Part shown: piece after piece, positions 43,504 to 53,309 of the stretch
How positions within the stretch are numbered: the first letter of the stretch is position 1
Layout of the letters: the number at the start of each line of letters is the position of its first letter
Assembly (NCBI GenBank): GCA_963798275.1
Contig: CAWCTB010000025.1
Location: forward strand, 62,001 to 126,000
Reading direction: 5' to 3'
DNA length: 64,000 bases
Origin: CAWCTB01 sp963798275
Lineage (GTDB): Bacteria > Acidobacteriota > Terriglobia > Terriglobales > Acidobacteriaceae
Notes under the pieces: model-generated
The model's input: the letters and a program-made list of their open reading frames with translations, nothing else
What the model was told of the DNA's origin: nothing
The model's database searches: none
Made by a program: the position numbers and the translations under genes

Positions 43504-44400
43504 CTAGTACAGCCGGAAGTTCACTTCCACGTTGATCTGCACCGGAACGGCCTGGCCGTTGAGCTTGGCGGGTTCGAACTTCCATTGCCGCACCGCTTCG
43601 ATGGCCTTCTCGTCGAGGCCCATGCCCAGCGCGCGCTGAATGCGAATCTGCTGCGGCCGCCCGTCGGCGCCCACCACCAGCCAGAGAACCACGGTTCCCT
43701 GGTATTTGGCCTTGCGGGCTTCCTCCGAATATTCCGGATCGGGCGCGTACAACGCCTTGGGCGCACTTACGCCGCCGCCCACGCGGTAGGCTCCACCGCC
43801 GTAGCCGCCGCCGTGTCCGGGACCGACGCCTGGGCCGGTACCTGAACCGACGCCACCACCGCTGCCGCTACCGATACCGCCGCCATAGCCGGTTCCATTG
43901 GAAGGGGGACCGAGCACCTTGGAGAGCGGATCGCCCAGCGCGCCCGTTGTGGGCAGCTTGATCTCGGGCGGCACCACCACCGTAGGCGTGGCCGTCAGCT
44001 TGGGATTTTCATTGCGAACCACGATTGCCGGCGGAACAATCTGGTCCTTCGACAGCTTGGGCAGTGCGCCTTTGGGAGCAGCCAGTTTGTCGCGGTCGCC
44101 GCCGCCGCCACCGCCGCCGGCGCGGTTCTTGGCAACCTGCATCGGGAGGTATGGACTTACGTCGGTTACCAGACCAACCACCTGCTGCTTGATCTCCTCC
44201 TGGTGCGTGACCACCCAGTGGGTCGACCAGATGACCAGCCCAGCCACCGCCAGGTGGAGGATCAGCGAGTACAGAAAAGTTTCCTTCTTTTGCGCGTAAA
44301 GGCCCTGGCCCTCGCCAAACAGCGTAGGCAGCACGTCGTGCTGGGGCTGTGGCGGGTCAGGATTTACATCCGGCGGTTTGGCAACTACGGGAGCAGACAT
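43504..44400 (-). CDS. TonB-family protein with Gly-rich linker
   Basis: 298 residues. A cytoplasmic start rich in Pro ('VNPDPPQPQHDVLPTLFGEG'), one membrane segment (about 45-62), a long periplasmic linker with a run of seven Gly and many GG/GS repeats ('GYGGGIGSGSGGGVGSGTG'), and a C-terminal TonB domain: 'DPEYSEEARKAKYQGTVVLW', 'RIQRALGMGLDEKAIEAVRQ' and 'VPVQINVEVNFRLY'. The Gly-rich instead of Pro-rich linker is usual for acidobacterial orphan TonB proteins. No ExbBD is near. Confidence 0.85.
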   Translation of the reverse strand: MSAPVVAKPPDVNPDPPQPQHDVLPTLFGEGQGLYAQKKETFLYSLILHLAVAGLVIWSTHWVVTHQEEIKQQVVGLVTDVSPYLPMQVAKNRAGGGGGGGDRDKLAAPKGALPKLSKDQIVPPAIVVRNENPKLTATPTVVVPPEIKLPTTGALGDPLSKVLGPPSNGTGYGGGIGSGSGGGVGSGTGPGVGPGHGGGYGGGAYRVGGGVSAPKALYAPDPEYSEEARKAKYQGTVVLWLVVGADGRPQQIRIQRALGMGLDEKAIEAVRQWKFEPAKLNGQAVPVQINVEVNFRLY

Positions 44401-44553
44401 TCCTGTTTACCAGTATAGACCCGAGTTTCGGCAAGAAGATGCACAAAAAGTAGTACGTGGGGCATCGGTGTTCGGTTCTTTGCAACGAATGCAAATTCGG
44501 GAAACCCCATCCATCGCATCGCCCCTCCTCAACGGCGCCCTCCTGGGGCCGCG

Positions 44554-45627
44554 CTAATCCGCTCGATTCAAAGGCGCCCGGCCTGGGACGAGCATGGGCA
44601 GGGCCCGCCGCCGCAGCCCGATCTCCACCGGGGTTTGGCAGATATACTCGCCATCGGCGAAGACTTCGGTGACCGGATCGGTCTGCAGCCGCACCCGCGT
44701 GGCCGTCCAGTATTCCACCTCTTTCATGCCGATGTGCGCCCCACGAAAGACGACGTGAAACAGCCTAAGCAGGCGCAGTTTGCTGAGCTGGCGGACGAAG
44801 CACACGTCGAGCAACCCGTCGTCCAGTCGGGCGAGGTGAGTCAGGCGCATGCCGCTGCCATACTGCGGACCGTTCCCGGCCGCGATCAGGAAGCCGGGCT
44901 CGTCGACCAGCGAACGCCACTCGCCCTCGACCTCGGCCGAAACCTTGATGTGCGGCGGGCGGAATCCACCCAGCACCTGCAGCAGCGCGAAGACATAGCC
45001 GCCATGCGAGCGCAGCCAGCGCGGCTGTTGCAGGGTGCGGCGATTCACCGCCGCGTCCAGGCCGGTGCCGGCGATGCAGCCGAAGAGCGTGGGGCCGGCC
45101 ATTTCGCGCTCGGCTTCGCTGGCCCGGCGCAGTTGCGATTGCATAATGCGCGGCGCCATGCGTGGCAGATCGCGGCGCGGCCCGTCGGGAACGAAGTGCA
45201 GATCCTCGAGGTTCGCGTCGCGCCAGGGCTCGTCCTCTTCCCTGTCGAGGCCGCTACCGGTTGCAGACTCGCGCAACGGTTGAATCGTTCCCAGGTCGAT
45301 GTTCCACAGGTTGTCGCCCGCCGAGCAGAAACGACGCCAGGCCGCCAGCGAAGTTTCGACCGAGTCGATACCGACCGACTTGGCAAAGTCGTTGGCACTG
45401 CCCATGGGTACGATCAGGGTGGGAATCTGCCGCGCCGACAGCCGGCTAAGATGGCGATGGATGGTACCGTCGCCGCCGAAGATCAGCGCCGCATCGGGCT
45501 GGTCCGAGGGATCGAGTTCGTTGCCCGAGAAAAGGTTGACGCCGGGCATCGCGAACCTGGCGACGTGTTGTTCCTTGGCTACCGGACCGAGCAGGGCGAC
45601 AGCACGCACCGCGCTAGGGTCGCACAT
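44554..45627 (-). CDS. Diacylglycerol-kinase-family lipid kinase (YegS/DgkB-like)
   Basis: 357 residues with the DAGK catalytic motif 'ALIFGGDGTIHRHL', 'IVPMGSANDFAKSVGI', and in the second domain 'AGNGPQYGSGMRLTHLARLD', 'DGLLDVCFVRQLSK' and 'VTEVFADGEYICQTP'. Such enzymes phosphorylate diacylglycerol or other lipids with ATP at the inner membrane. An insertion of about 60 residues rich in Glu/Asp/Arg (around residue 110-170) is longer than in YegS. The start codon is not well supported by a ribosome site. The gene stands alone. Confidence 0.82.
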   Translation of the reverse strand: MCDPSAVRAVALLGPVAKEQHVARFAMPGVNLFSGNELDPSDQPDAALIFGGDGTIHRHLSRLSARQIPTLIVPMGSANDFAKSVGIDSVETSLAAWRRFCSAGDNLWNIDLGTIQPLRESATGSGLDREEDEPWRDANLEDLHFVPDGPRRDLPRMAPRIMQSQLRRASEAEREMAGPTLFGCIAGTGLDAAVNRRTLQQPRWLRSHGGYVFALLQVLGGFRPPHIKVSAEVEGEWRSLVDEPGFLIAAGNGPQYGSGMRLTHLARLDDGLLDVCFVRQLSKLRLLRLFHVVFRGAHIGMKEVEYWTATRVRLQTDPVTEVFADGEYICQTPVEIGLRRRALPMLVPGRAPLNRAD

Positions 45628-45904
45628 CGCCGCGGAAAAAAGAAGTCGCTTGCTCCGAGATGAGGCCCGCGGAGGCGGCTATGGCTGCACGGCCTGGGGA
45701 CGGACGCGGGCATCCAACTCCTGCAGAAACTTGCCTGGCCGGCTTTAATCCACCGTTCCGCCGGAAGATCGCCTTTTCGATTGAGCCTTGGGGGCTGGGT
45801 TGGTGAGTCAGCGCTCCACTTTGCAGTGATTCGTGACGTTGTTGGTGTGGGATATAGAATCACTCTCCGTCGGGCGAGACTCGCTCGATGTAGGGGAAGG
45901 CATC

Positions 45905-47012
45905 ATGAAATCCTTGAGAATCGCCTATGTTGTGTTTCTGTGGGCGTCGAGCATGCTTTCTTCGGGCGTACTTCTTTCAGCGCAGACCAATCCCGCGACA
46001 GCAAAGCGGCAAAAACGAGAAGCCTGTAGAGGTGGTTGTTCAAGCTGACGGCACGGTCGAGCTTCCGGCCGAGTCCGTTCCCATGTCGAAGTTTCTCAGC
46101 CCGGAAGCCAAGGCTTACTTGAACCAGCATCTGCACGACATGCAGGACCCGAAGATGACGTATGCCGATAAGGGCGTGCCGCGATTTATGGCGCCTTATC
46201 TCGAACGGCAAAAGGTCCTGTTCGCTGTCAACATGGACGATACCAAGATTGCCGGCGTACACGCCTACGTTTATGTCCCGAAGGCAGGCATTCAAGGCAA
46301 GAACCAGGACCGCGTCCTGATCGATCTGCACGGCGGTGGGTTTTCGGGATGCTGGCCCGGTTGCGCCGAGCTGGAATCGATGCCGATCGCCGCGCTGGCA
46401 GGAATCAAGGTTGTGAGCCTCGACTATCGCCAGGGGCCCGACTACAAATTTCCGGCGGCGAGCGAAGACGTCGCGATTGTCTACCAGGAGTTGCTGAAAA
46501 CCTACAAGCCTGAAAATATCGGCATCTATGGATGCTCAGCGGGCGGCATGCTGACGGCCCAGTCGGTTGCATGGTTTCAGAAACATAATCTGCCGCGGCC
46601 CGGAGCAATCGGCGTGTTCTGCGCTTCGGCCGGTGATTTTGGCGGAGATGCGGCCTACACGTCCACGCCCTTGGGAGAAGGTCGGCTCATGCCGGAGATG
46701 CGGGGCGGTGGCATGCATCAGTTGGGCTATTTCAGCAATACCGATCCGAAGGACCCGCTGGTTGCCCCAATCAATTCGCCAGAGGTACTGGCGAAATTTC
46801 CGCCCACTTTGATTATCACCGGCACTCGAGCGTTTGAAATGAGCTCTGCGGTCTACACGCACTGCCAACTCGTGAAGCTGGGCGTGGACGCGGAATTGCA
46901 TGTTTGGGAGGGTCTGTTTCACGGGTTCTTCTACAATCCCGACGTTCCGGAATCCCGCGACGCTTACGCCGTGATCGTGAAATTCTTCGACCAGCATCTC
47001 GGTACGAAGTAG
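45905..47012 (+). CDS. Exported alpha/beta hydrolase (HSL-type esterase), frame broken once
   Basis: The ATG at 45905 (GGGAAGG upstream) begins a signal peptide ('VVFLWASSMLSSGVLLSAQ'). Near 46010-46025, in an A-rich tract, the frame shifts by one surplus base; then 'EKPVEVVVQADGTVELPAES' continues to the end. Family marks: 'LIDLHGGGFSG' (oxyanion hole), 'IGIYGCSAGGMLTAQS' (nucleophile Ser; the usual GDSAGG has Cys for Asp), 'TLIITGTRAFEMSS' and 'WEGLFHGFFYNP' (catalytic His). The repaired protein has 368 residues. It should hydrolyse esters in the periplasm. Confidence 0.85.
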
Positions 47013-47080
47013 CCCTCAGCGGATTCCGGCTCAGTGGAATTGCGCTTGAGCATTCCCTACATGCATCGCGAAGGCCGCGG

Positions 47081-50000
47081 TTACAGGCGGTCTGTCAGCA
47101 ACAGCTCCCCGCGCGCGAACAACTCCTCCTGGGGAATCTTGCCGGCATCGACTTCGGCCAGGATCGAGCGCTGGGCTGCGTAGTCTTTGTTTACGATGCC
47201 CGCCTTGCTCTGCAGCATGCGCCACGCTTTACGACGCTCGACGCAGAACAATACGAGTTGCCGCGAGATCGCCCGGTACCCGACGTCACCATTCGTTCCC
47301 GGGACTTTGATGTAGACGCCGAAGTCGGGGACGTAGGAGCGGTGTTCGGGAAGCAGGTAACGGCGGTACACCACATCCTGCTGCGTGATGCGGAAGAGCA
47401 TGTTGTCCAGCGGGACCAGCTCATCCGCCTGTTCTTTCTTGATCTTCTTGAAGTGGTTGCGGAATCTTGCTTCCGTGACGCACCAGTGGGCGACGGTATA
47501 GCGCGAGACCTCGTCCGTGCCTTTCGCTTTCGATTCGTACCAATCCTTGTCGAGCGAGGGATTCCCCTTGAGATCGAGTGTTTCCGGATAGGTTTCGCCG
47601 AGCCGCGGATTGAAGACGAACTCCGGCGCGCCCCGCGAGTCGCGCACACGCTGGGCCTGGGTGAGCGCCATGTCGTCGCCCACGCCGTGCTCCGGCTGGC
47701 AGGTCGTGAAGCACTGCAGAAATGCGGTTCCGCGGTACTCGATGCCATCGAGAATCGCCCGCAGCAACTTGGGCGGGTTCGCAATGGAAACCTGCGCGAC
47801 GAATGGAGATCCATGCCCCGCCAGAAACGTCTCGGCGACCGTCTTCTTCTCGATCGTCTTGCCCTGGGTCGCGGCGCCAAACACGTTCATGTCGCTGCCC
47901 CCGAGCATGGGCGTCGAATCGGAGTTTTGCCCTCCGGTGTTGGAGTAGACCTGAGTGTCGAGCATGACCACCTTCACGTTGGGACGATTCTGCAGAATCA
48001 CCTTCGACGTGTTTTGGTAGCCGATGTCGCCCATGCCGCCGTCGCCTCCGACCGCCCACACCTTGGGCAGCTCAAGGACCTCGCGATCGGTCATCAGTGT
48101 GTCGCTGAAGTGGGTGTACTCGTAGTATTCGCGCGGCGTGATGACGTCCTTTTCGCGACCGAGCAGGGCATCGGCAAGGCGTTCGGGAATGACGGAGCGA
48201 CGGCCATGATCGACGATGAAGCTCTCCCCCAGTAACCAGCCGACGGTGACGCCGTCCTGGAACAGCGAGTTCATCCAGGGATAGGGATGGGGATTGTTGG
48301 GTGGCGTCGAGCCATAGACCGTGTTGCAGCCGGTGTGTGCGGTCATCGCCATGACACACATGCCGTTGGCAAGCCGGCCGTCAATCGCCTGGAGATGCTT
48401 GTGGTTGAAGGCCTCCTGCCGCAGGACGCTGGTAAGGGCATCCACGATTGCCTGGTCGGAGATGGGGCCGTTCTGCGCAATCCGCTCTTTCGTGTCGCGG
48501 TCGTCCTCGCCACCCAGTCCGAGGATCAAATGAGCCACAGCTTGCCGCATCAGGTCGTACTCTTCCGGGCTTCTTTGTTGGAGCGAAGCCAGCTTCGTAA
48601 TGCCCGTCTTGTCGAGTTCATCGGCTTTGGCTCGTAGCCGGTCGGCCTTAGCGTGGTAGAGCGGCCTCATGTAGGCTTCGGTGGCGGCAGCGATCGCGCG
48701 CAGCACGCTCTTCTCGCCGCAGCCAGCGCAGGCGCCGTCACCGCAGACCATGGCGTCGTAGTTATGCCGGACCATCAGCATGTTGCGCAGAGTCGCGGTC
48801 TTGGAATCCTGCGGCCGCTCATCGTTGTAGAGGCCCAGGTATTTCTGCGGCGTATCCGGCAGAAGATTCAAGAATCCGGTGCCAGTCTCGTGGTCGGCGT
48901 TGACCTCCTCGGTTTCCTCGACCATCTTCAGGGCCTCGTGCTCGCCGCATGCAGTCACGCACGCAGCGCAACCTTTACATAAGTCTGAGACGAAGATTGA
49001 GAATATCCCGCCGGCGCCGGGCTTCTTTCTCTCCGGCGTCGAGAAGATAGCATTCACCTTCTGGTAGGCCATTGGTACCTTGTCGATGATGGCAAAGAAC
49101 TGGCGCTTGGCCTCCTCCGAGAACCCATCCACCTCGGCCGTAATCTGGCGCAGGATCTGAGGCAACGACGCTCCTGAATTCTTGGACACCGCGTCGGACA
49201 TCATCTGACGCGCGCGTTTCTCGATCTCGGGGAGAGATTGCAACATTTTCCTGCGCTCGCCCGGATGGGTGATGTATCGCGTGACCGCAGCGCGCAGAAT
49301 CGTCTCTACGTCTTGCGAACAGTTAGGCAGCGCCGTATCGGGGCAGACGGCGATGCACTCCATGCACTGGGTGCAGTTCTCGGGGATGAAGAGCGGGGTG
49401 ACGAGACGCGAGACGTACTTCGATGCCGTATCACCGCTGGCAGCGGCCATGACGCCCACCGAAGCTAGCGCCGACGACGGCTGGTTGTATCCGTAGCCGG
49501 AGCGAAACTCGGCATCGAAGGTCGCGATGCGCGTGACCGGCGTGCGCTCCGCTTGGCCTTCAGGCACGGGGAAGGAGCGGCATCCGAAATGGCAGCTATC
49601 GCCGTTGTCACCGCAAACCGTCGGTAGCAGCGCTTCGCCGCGCAACGAGGAGCGATCTTTGGCCTCAATCTCGCCCACGCGGATCTCCTGCACTCGTTCG
49701 AAGCCCTGCGTCATGACTTCCATGTTCGACTTCACCACGGCTTCACCGAGCTGACCAAACTTCTTGACGTATTGCTTGTGCACCACGTCGCGGAACTGCT
49801 GCTGGGTTATCCCGAATTCGCCAAGCAGAGGTGAAACCGCGAAGAATGCGCCTAGGAAGGCGTTCCCTTGCATGCGAAGTTGAAGGTCGGGGCGGTCCGT
49901 AGCGGTGCGCGCAATTTGGAAACCTGGCAAGGTGAACACCCGGATGTTTTGATTGATGACCTGCTTGCGGGCCCACAAGGGCAACCGCTCCCAAGCCGCT

Positions 50001-51751
50001 TCACTCGTCTCGTCGGATTCCCACACCAGGCAGCCGCCGTTGGCCATGCCGGCCAGCGGATTAGTGTGCGTGAATGCCTTCGGGTCGCAACAAAGCACGA
50101 CGGTCACGTGACGAAGATCGCAATTGACGCGGATTCTTTCCGGGGCCGCTACCAGGAAGTAGGCGGTGGGAGCGCCTTTTTTCTCGGAGCCGTACTTGGG
50201 ATTCGCGCTGACGTGAATGATCTCTTTGGGATTGCCCAACTCGTCGACGATCTTGTCGCGCTCGTAGAGCAGGTCATTCAAATCGCCCAGGATGGCGCCC
50301 AGGTTCTTGCCGGTGGTGATTGCACCCCAGCCGCCGATCGAGTGGAAGCGAACGGCCACCGCGCCTTCGGGCAGTAGCGATGGCGTTTCGTCGGACTTCA
50401 CCTCGTAGGGGTGATCGACTCCGAGCACCATGAACGAGGTTCCGTCGGAGGCATGCTTGCCGTCTTTGCGAGCGCGAGCACCAGTGGCAAACTCGTATGC
50501 GCCGAAGACCTGCTCAGGCCGGAAGTCCCGCGAACCTAGGCCGTAGATGCCGGAGAAGAGACGGGGCATCTGTTCGGAGGTAATGGCAGGCAGCCCGCTG
50601 GTGGCGGGATGATCACCGGTCTGCAATGCCTTGTTGAGGGCAGTCCGGATGTCGCGACCCATGGGGTTATCGCCCGCCAACGCCTCGTCGGTGCGCTCCA
50701 GCACGATGACATTTTTCTTTCCGGCTAGCGCGTTGATCACAGCGGCTTCGGGGAAGGGGCGAATCACATTGAGATGGATGGAGCCAACCTTCGCACCCCT
50801 GCGTTGGCGAAGATAATCCACCGCGGCTTCAATGTTCTCCGCCGCCGAGCCCAGCGACACGAACACGGTGTCCGCGTCGGCGGCCTTGTAGGCGGTGAGC
50901 ATGCCGTAGTAGCGGCCGGTCAGCTTTCCGAAATCGGCGTAGGCTTGTTCGAGAAACTGCGCGATCGGTTCCGTGAAGTTGTTCCGGCGCGCCGCCACAC
51001 CTTGCATGTAGTGCTCCTGATTCTGCACCGGCCCAAGCAGCACAGGGTTGGTGAGATCGATCATGCGCGGCACCCGGCGGCGCTTTGGACCAAACAGGAT
51101 GCGCTGGCTCTCAGTCGGGCATTCAATGATGTCGTCCGGAGCACCGAGGAACAGGCGGATCAGTTCCGACTCATGCTTATAAAAAGTTCGCTCCAGATGG
51201 GAAGTGAGGAATCCGTCCTGGCAGTTCATGCCGGGCGTCAGGCTAAGTTCGGTCACGCGCCGCAGGATGAGCGCCTGGTCGGCAGTTTGCTGGGCGTCTT
51301 TGCCGAACAGAATGATCCATCCGGTGTCGAGCGCGCCATAGACGTCGTCGTGGCCGCAGTGAACGTTGAGCGCGTGCTTGGTCAGCGCCCGAGCGACGAC
51401 CTCCAGCACCATTGTCGAGCACTTGCCCGGCGCGTGGTAATACTGCTCGACGCCGTACAGGATTCCCTGGCCAGAAGTGAAATTCACTACCCGTTTGCCA
51501 CACACTGAGTGCGCGATGGCTCCGCCCTGGGCCGCGTGTTCTCCCTCCGCTTCCACGGCCAGGGTGTTGCCGCCGAACACATTGAGGCGCCCTTCGGCGT
51601 AGGACTGTTGATAGAGTTCACCCAGTTCGGTTGAAGGCGTGATGGGGTAGAAAACGCCGGCATCAGCAATGCGTGTTTCCGTGTGGTATGAGACTAGCTG
51701 ATTGCCGTTTGCGGTGACTCGTATGCCAGGATAGCGAGGTGCGGCGGTCAT
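47081..51751 (-). CDS. Pyruvate:ferredoxin (flavodoxin) oxidoreductase, extra-long single-chain form
   Basis: Start at the ATG 51749-51751 behind GGAGGA gives 1556 residues; usual single-chain PFORs have 1170-1200. Order: TPP-dependent POR_N region ('VFYPITPSTELGEL', about 1-240), domain II to about 400, the gamma-like domain ('VRFHSIGGWGAITTGKNLG', from about 467), ferredoxin clusters 'CTQCMECIAVCP' (about 791) and 'CKGCAACVTAC' (about 924), the proximal cluster 'CGDGACAGCGEK' (about 1000), and the TPP fold 'GGDGGMGDIGYQNTSK' (about 1234). Extra segments lie between the two ferredoxin clusters and before the TPP motif. It oxidises pyruvate to acetyl-CoA and CO2 and reduces ferredoxin. Fold suggests oxygen sensitivity. 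Confidence 0.93.
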   Translation of the reverse strand: MTAAPRYPGIRVTANGNQLVSYHTETRIADAGVFYPITPSTELGELYQQSYAEGRLNVFGGNTLAVEAEGEHAAQGGAIAHSVCGKRVVNFTSGQGILYGVEQYYHAPGKCSTMVLEVVARALTKHALNVHCGHDDVYGALDTGWIILFGKDAQQTADQALILRRVTELSLTPGMNCQDGFLTSHLERTFYKHESELIRLFLGAPDDIIECPTESQRILFGPKRRRVPRMIDLTNPVLLGPVQNQEHYMQGVAARRNNFTEPIAQFLEQAYADFGKLTGRYYGMLTAYKAADADTVFVSLGSAAENIEAAVDYLRQRRGAKVGSIHLNVIRPFPEAAVINALAGKKNVIVLERTDEALAGDNPMGRDIRTALNKALQTGDHPATSGLPAITSEQMPRLFSGIYGLGSRDFRPEQVFGAYEFATGARARKDGKHASDGTSFMVLGVDHPYEVKSDETPSLLPEGAVAVRFHSIGGWGAITTGKNLGAILGDLNDLLYERDKIVDELGNPKEIIHVSANPKYGSEKKGAPTAYFLVAAPERIRVNCDLRHVTVVLCCDPKAFTHTNPLAGMANGGCLVWESDETSEAAWERLPLWARKQVINQNIRVFTLPGFQIARTATDRPDLQLRMQGNAFLGAFFAVSPLLGEFGITQQQFRDVVHKQYVKKFGQLGEAVVKSNMEVMTQGFERVQEIRVGEIEAKDRSSLRGEALLPTVCGDNGDSCHFGCRSFPVPEGQAERTPVTRIATFDAEFRSGYGYNQPSSALASVGVMAAASGDTASKYVSRLVTPLFIPENCTQCMECIAVCPDTALPNCSQDVETILRAAVTRYITHPGERRKMLQSLPEIEKRARQMMSDAVSKNSGASLPQILRQITAEVDGFSEEAKRQFFAIIDKVPMAYQKVNAIFSTPERKKPGAGGIFSIFVSDLCKGCAACVTACGEHEALKMVEETEEVNADHETGTGFLNLLPDTPQKYLGLYNDERPQDSKTATLRNMLMVRHNYDAMVCGDGACAGCGEKSVLRAIAAATEAYMRPLYHAKADRLRAKADELDKTGITKLASLQQRSPEEYDLMRQAVAHLILGLGGEDDRDTKERIAQNGPISDQAIVDALTSVLRQEAFNHKHLQAIDGRLANGMCVMAMTAHTGCNTVYGSTPPNNPHPYPWMNSLFQDGVTVGWLLGESFIVDHGRRSVIPERLADALLGREKDVITPREYYEYTHFSDTLMTDREVLELPKVWAVGGDGGMGDIGYQNTSKVILQNRPNVKVVMLDTQVYSNTGGQNSDSTPMLGGSDMNVFGAATQGKTIEKKTVAETFLAGHGSPFVAQVSIANPPKLLRAILDGIEYRGTAFLQCFTTCQPEHGVGDDMALTQAQRVRDSRGAPEFVFNPRLGETYPETLDLKGNPSLDKDWYESKAKGTDEVSRYTVAHWCVTEARFRNHFKKIKKEQADELVPLDNMLFRITQQDVVYRRYLLPEHRSYVPDFGVYIKVPGTNGDVGYRAISRQLVLFCVERRKAWRMLQSKAGIVNKDYAAQRSILAEVDAGKIPQEELFARGELLLTDRL

Positions 51752-52343
51752 GATCTCCTCCGCGAAACTGGGCCCTCTCAGTGAGGCGTCGTTAGAGGTT
51801 GCTGGCCTATCGCTTGGTCGTGGGTGCGAGAAGAATAATTCTCGTCCTTGAGGGTCACGGTTGTCAGTGATCTTTGACGCGTCGAGAAGTGACGCAGGAC
51901 ACCCCAAACGCGGCATCTCCAAGTCACTTGTCTGCGCAGTAGATTCGTGTGGACCCGAACCCTTCACAACAGGTTGGCGTCACCTCTCGGGACTATTCCC
52001 GGGGTCACGGACAAACCGGATGTTATTAGCTGATGCGGTTCGGCGTGTGACTCAACGACCCGCTGAACAGCAGCCCGCACTCGAGGCTTGACCCCTACAG
52101 TTGTCCAGTCTTGTTGTAGGAAGTTTCGCCAGATCTATACTGAGAAACGCGGAAACGCGCCTTGTCGTCACGTTACGGCCGGTTGGTCGGCAACCCGGAA
52201 ATTACAAGGCTCATCCTGCGAGACGCCGCAATCGCGACAGAAATCCTGCTCCCCGGCACTGGATCGCACGTCTAACAGGAAAGCGGTGAAAGGTTCGAAG
52301 TCCTGGGCCGAGTAGCGCAACCATTTCCGGGCGGAGGTGCTGC
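51752..52343. other. Divergent intergenic region upstream of the PFOR gene
   Basis: About 590 bases without a supported gene. Both transcripts (PFOR leftward, aldo/keto reductase rightward) must start here. Open frames present have the composition of chance translation. I see no riboswitch-like or strongly palindromic element. Confidence 0.4.
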
Positions 52344-53214
52344 ATGAAGCGCAGAGAGTTCCTGAAAACCACAGCCTATGGATTGGGAGCGGTCTGGCTG
52401 GGCGGCAACGCGCTGATCGAGCGCGCCATGGCCTTGCCGCCGCTGCCGCGCAGGTACAGCGCGTCAGACACGGTGACGCTGGGCAGCACCGGAATCAAGA
52501 CGAGCCGCCTGGCGATGGGCACCGGAACTGTGGGATCGGGCCATCACTCGCACCAGACCTCGCTAGGGGTGGCGGGACTCTCGGCACTGCTGCTCAACGG
52601 CTACGATCAGGGACTGCGCTTCTTCGACGCGGCCGATTCCTATGGCAGCCATCCGCACGTGGCGGCGGCCCTGAAGCAGCTGCCGCGTGACAAAGTCACG
52701 GTGCTCACCAAAAGCTGGTCGCGCGATGCCGGCGGCATGCGCGCCGATCTCGACCGCTTCCGCAAAGAGCTCGGCACCGACTATATCGATCTCTTCCTCA
52801 TGCACTGCCTCACCGAAGCCGACTGGACCACGCAATACCGCGGCGCGATGGACGTGCTGTCGGAAGCGAAGCAGAAAGGCATCATTCGCGCGCATGGTTG
52901 CTCGTGCCATTCCATCGAGGCGCTGCGCGCGGCGGCCAAATCCCCATGGGTCGACGTGGACCTGGTGCGCATCAATCCCATCGGCTCGCATATGGACGAT
53001 GATCCCAGCCACCGTGGTCAGCGTGATCAAGGAAATGAAATCGTCAGGCAAGGCGGTGGTGGGAATGAAGATTCTCGGGCAGGGCGATCTCGCCAACCGC
53101 CAGAACGAAGCGCTGAATTACGCGCTGGGATTGAACCTGCTGGATGCCTTCACCATCGGCGCGGAAAGCAAGGCCGAGCAAAATGATTTGATCAAGCGAA
53201 TCGCCGCAGCCTGA
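52344..53214 (+). CDS. Tat-exported aldo/keto reductase, frame broken once
   Basis: The N-terminus 'MKRREFLKTTAYGLGAVWLG' is a twin-arginine signal. The AKR barrel follows: 'LGSTGIKTSRLAMGTG', 'GLRFFDAADSYGSHPHVAAA' (catalytic Asp and Tyr), 'VTVLTKSWSR' (Lys), 'YIDLFLMHCLTEADW' (His). After 'GSHMDDDP' near 53005 one surplus C shifts the frame; the next frame continues 'ATVVSVIKEMKSSGKAVVGM' and 'NLLDAFTIGAESKAEQNDLI' to 53214. The repaired protein has 289 residues. Tat export of an AKR means that it folds with NADP in the cytoplasm; the substrate is unknown. Confidence 0.85.
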
Positions 53215-53309
53215 GGTTTGCTGGCGAGCATAGGGGTCCTTCGACTGCGCAGTGCAACCGACGGCGCTGCTCCGCTCAGGATGACAGCCCGATCTTGCCG
53301 TCGCTCTCC

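Noticed and set aside
46904..48235. Plus-strand open frame of 443 codons
   Set aside because: It overlaps the 3' part of the PFOR gene antisense and the end of the esterase gene and shows no family pattern.
51752..52343. Possible riboswitch or attenuator upstream of the PFOR gene
   Set aside because: I could not find a convincing stem set or conserved aptamer core in either orientation.
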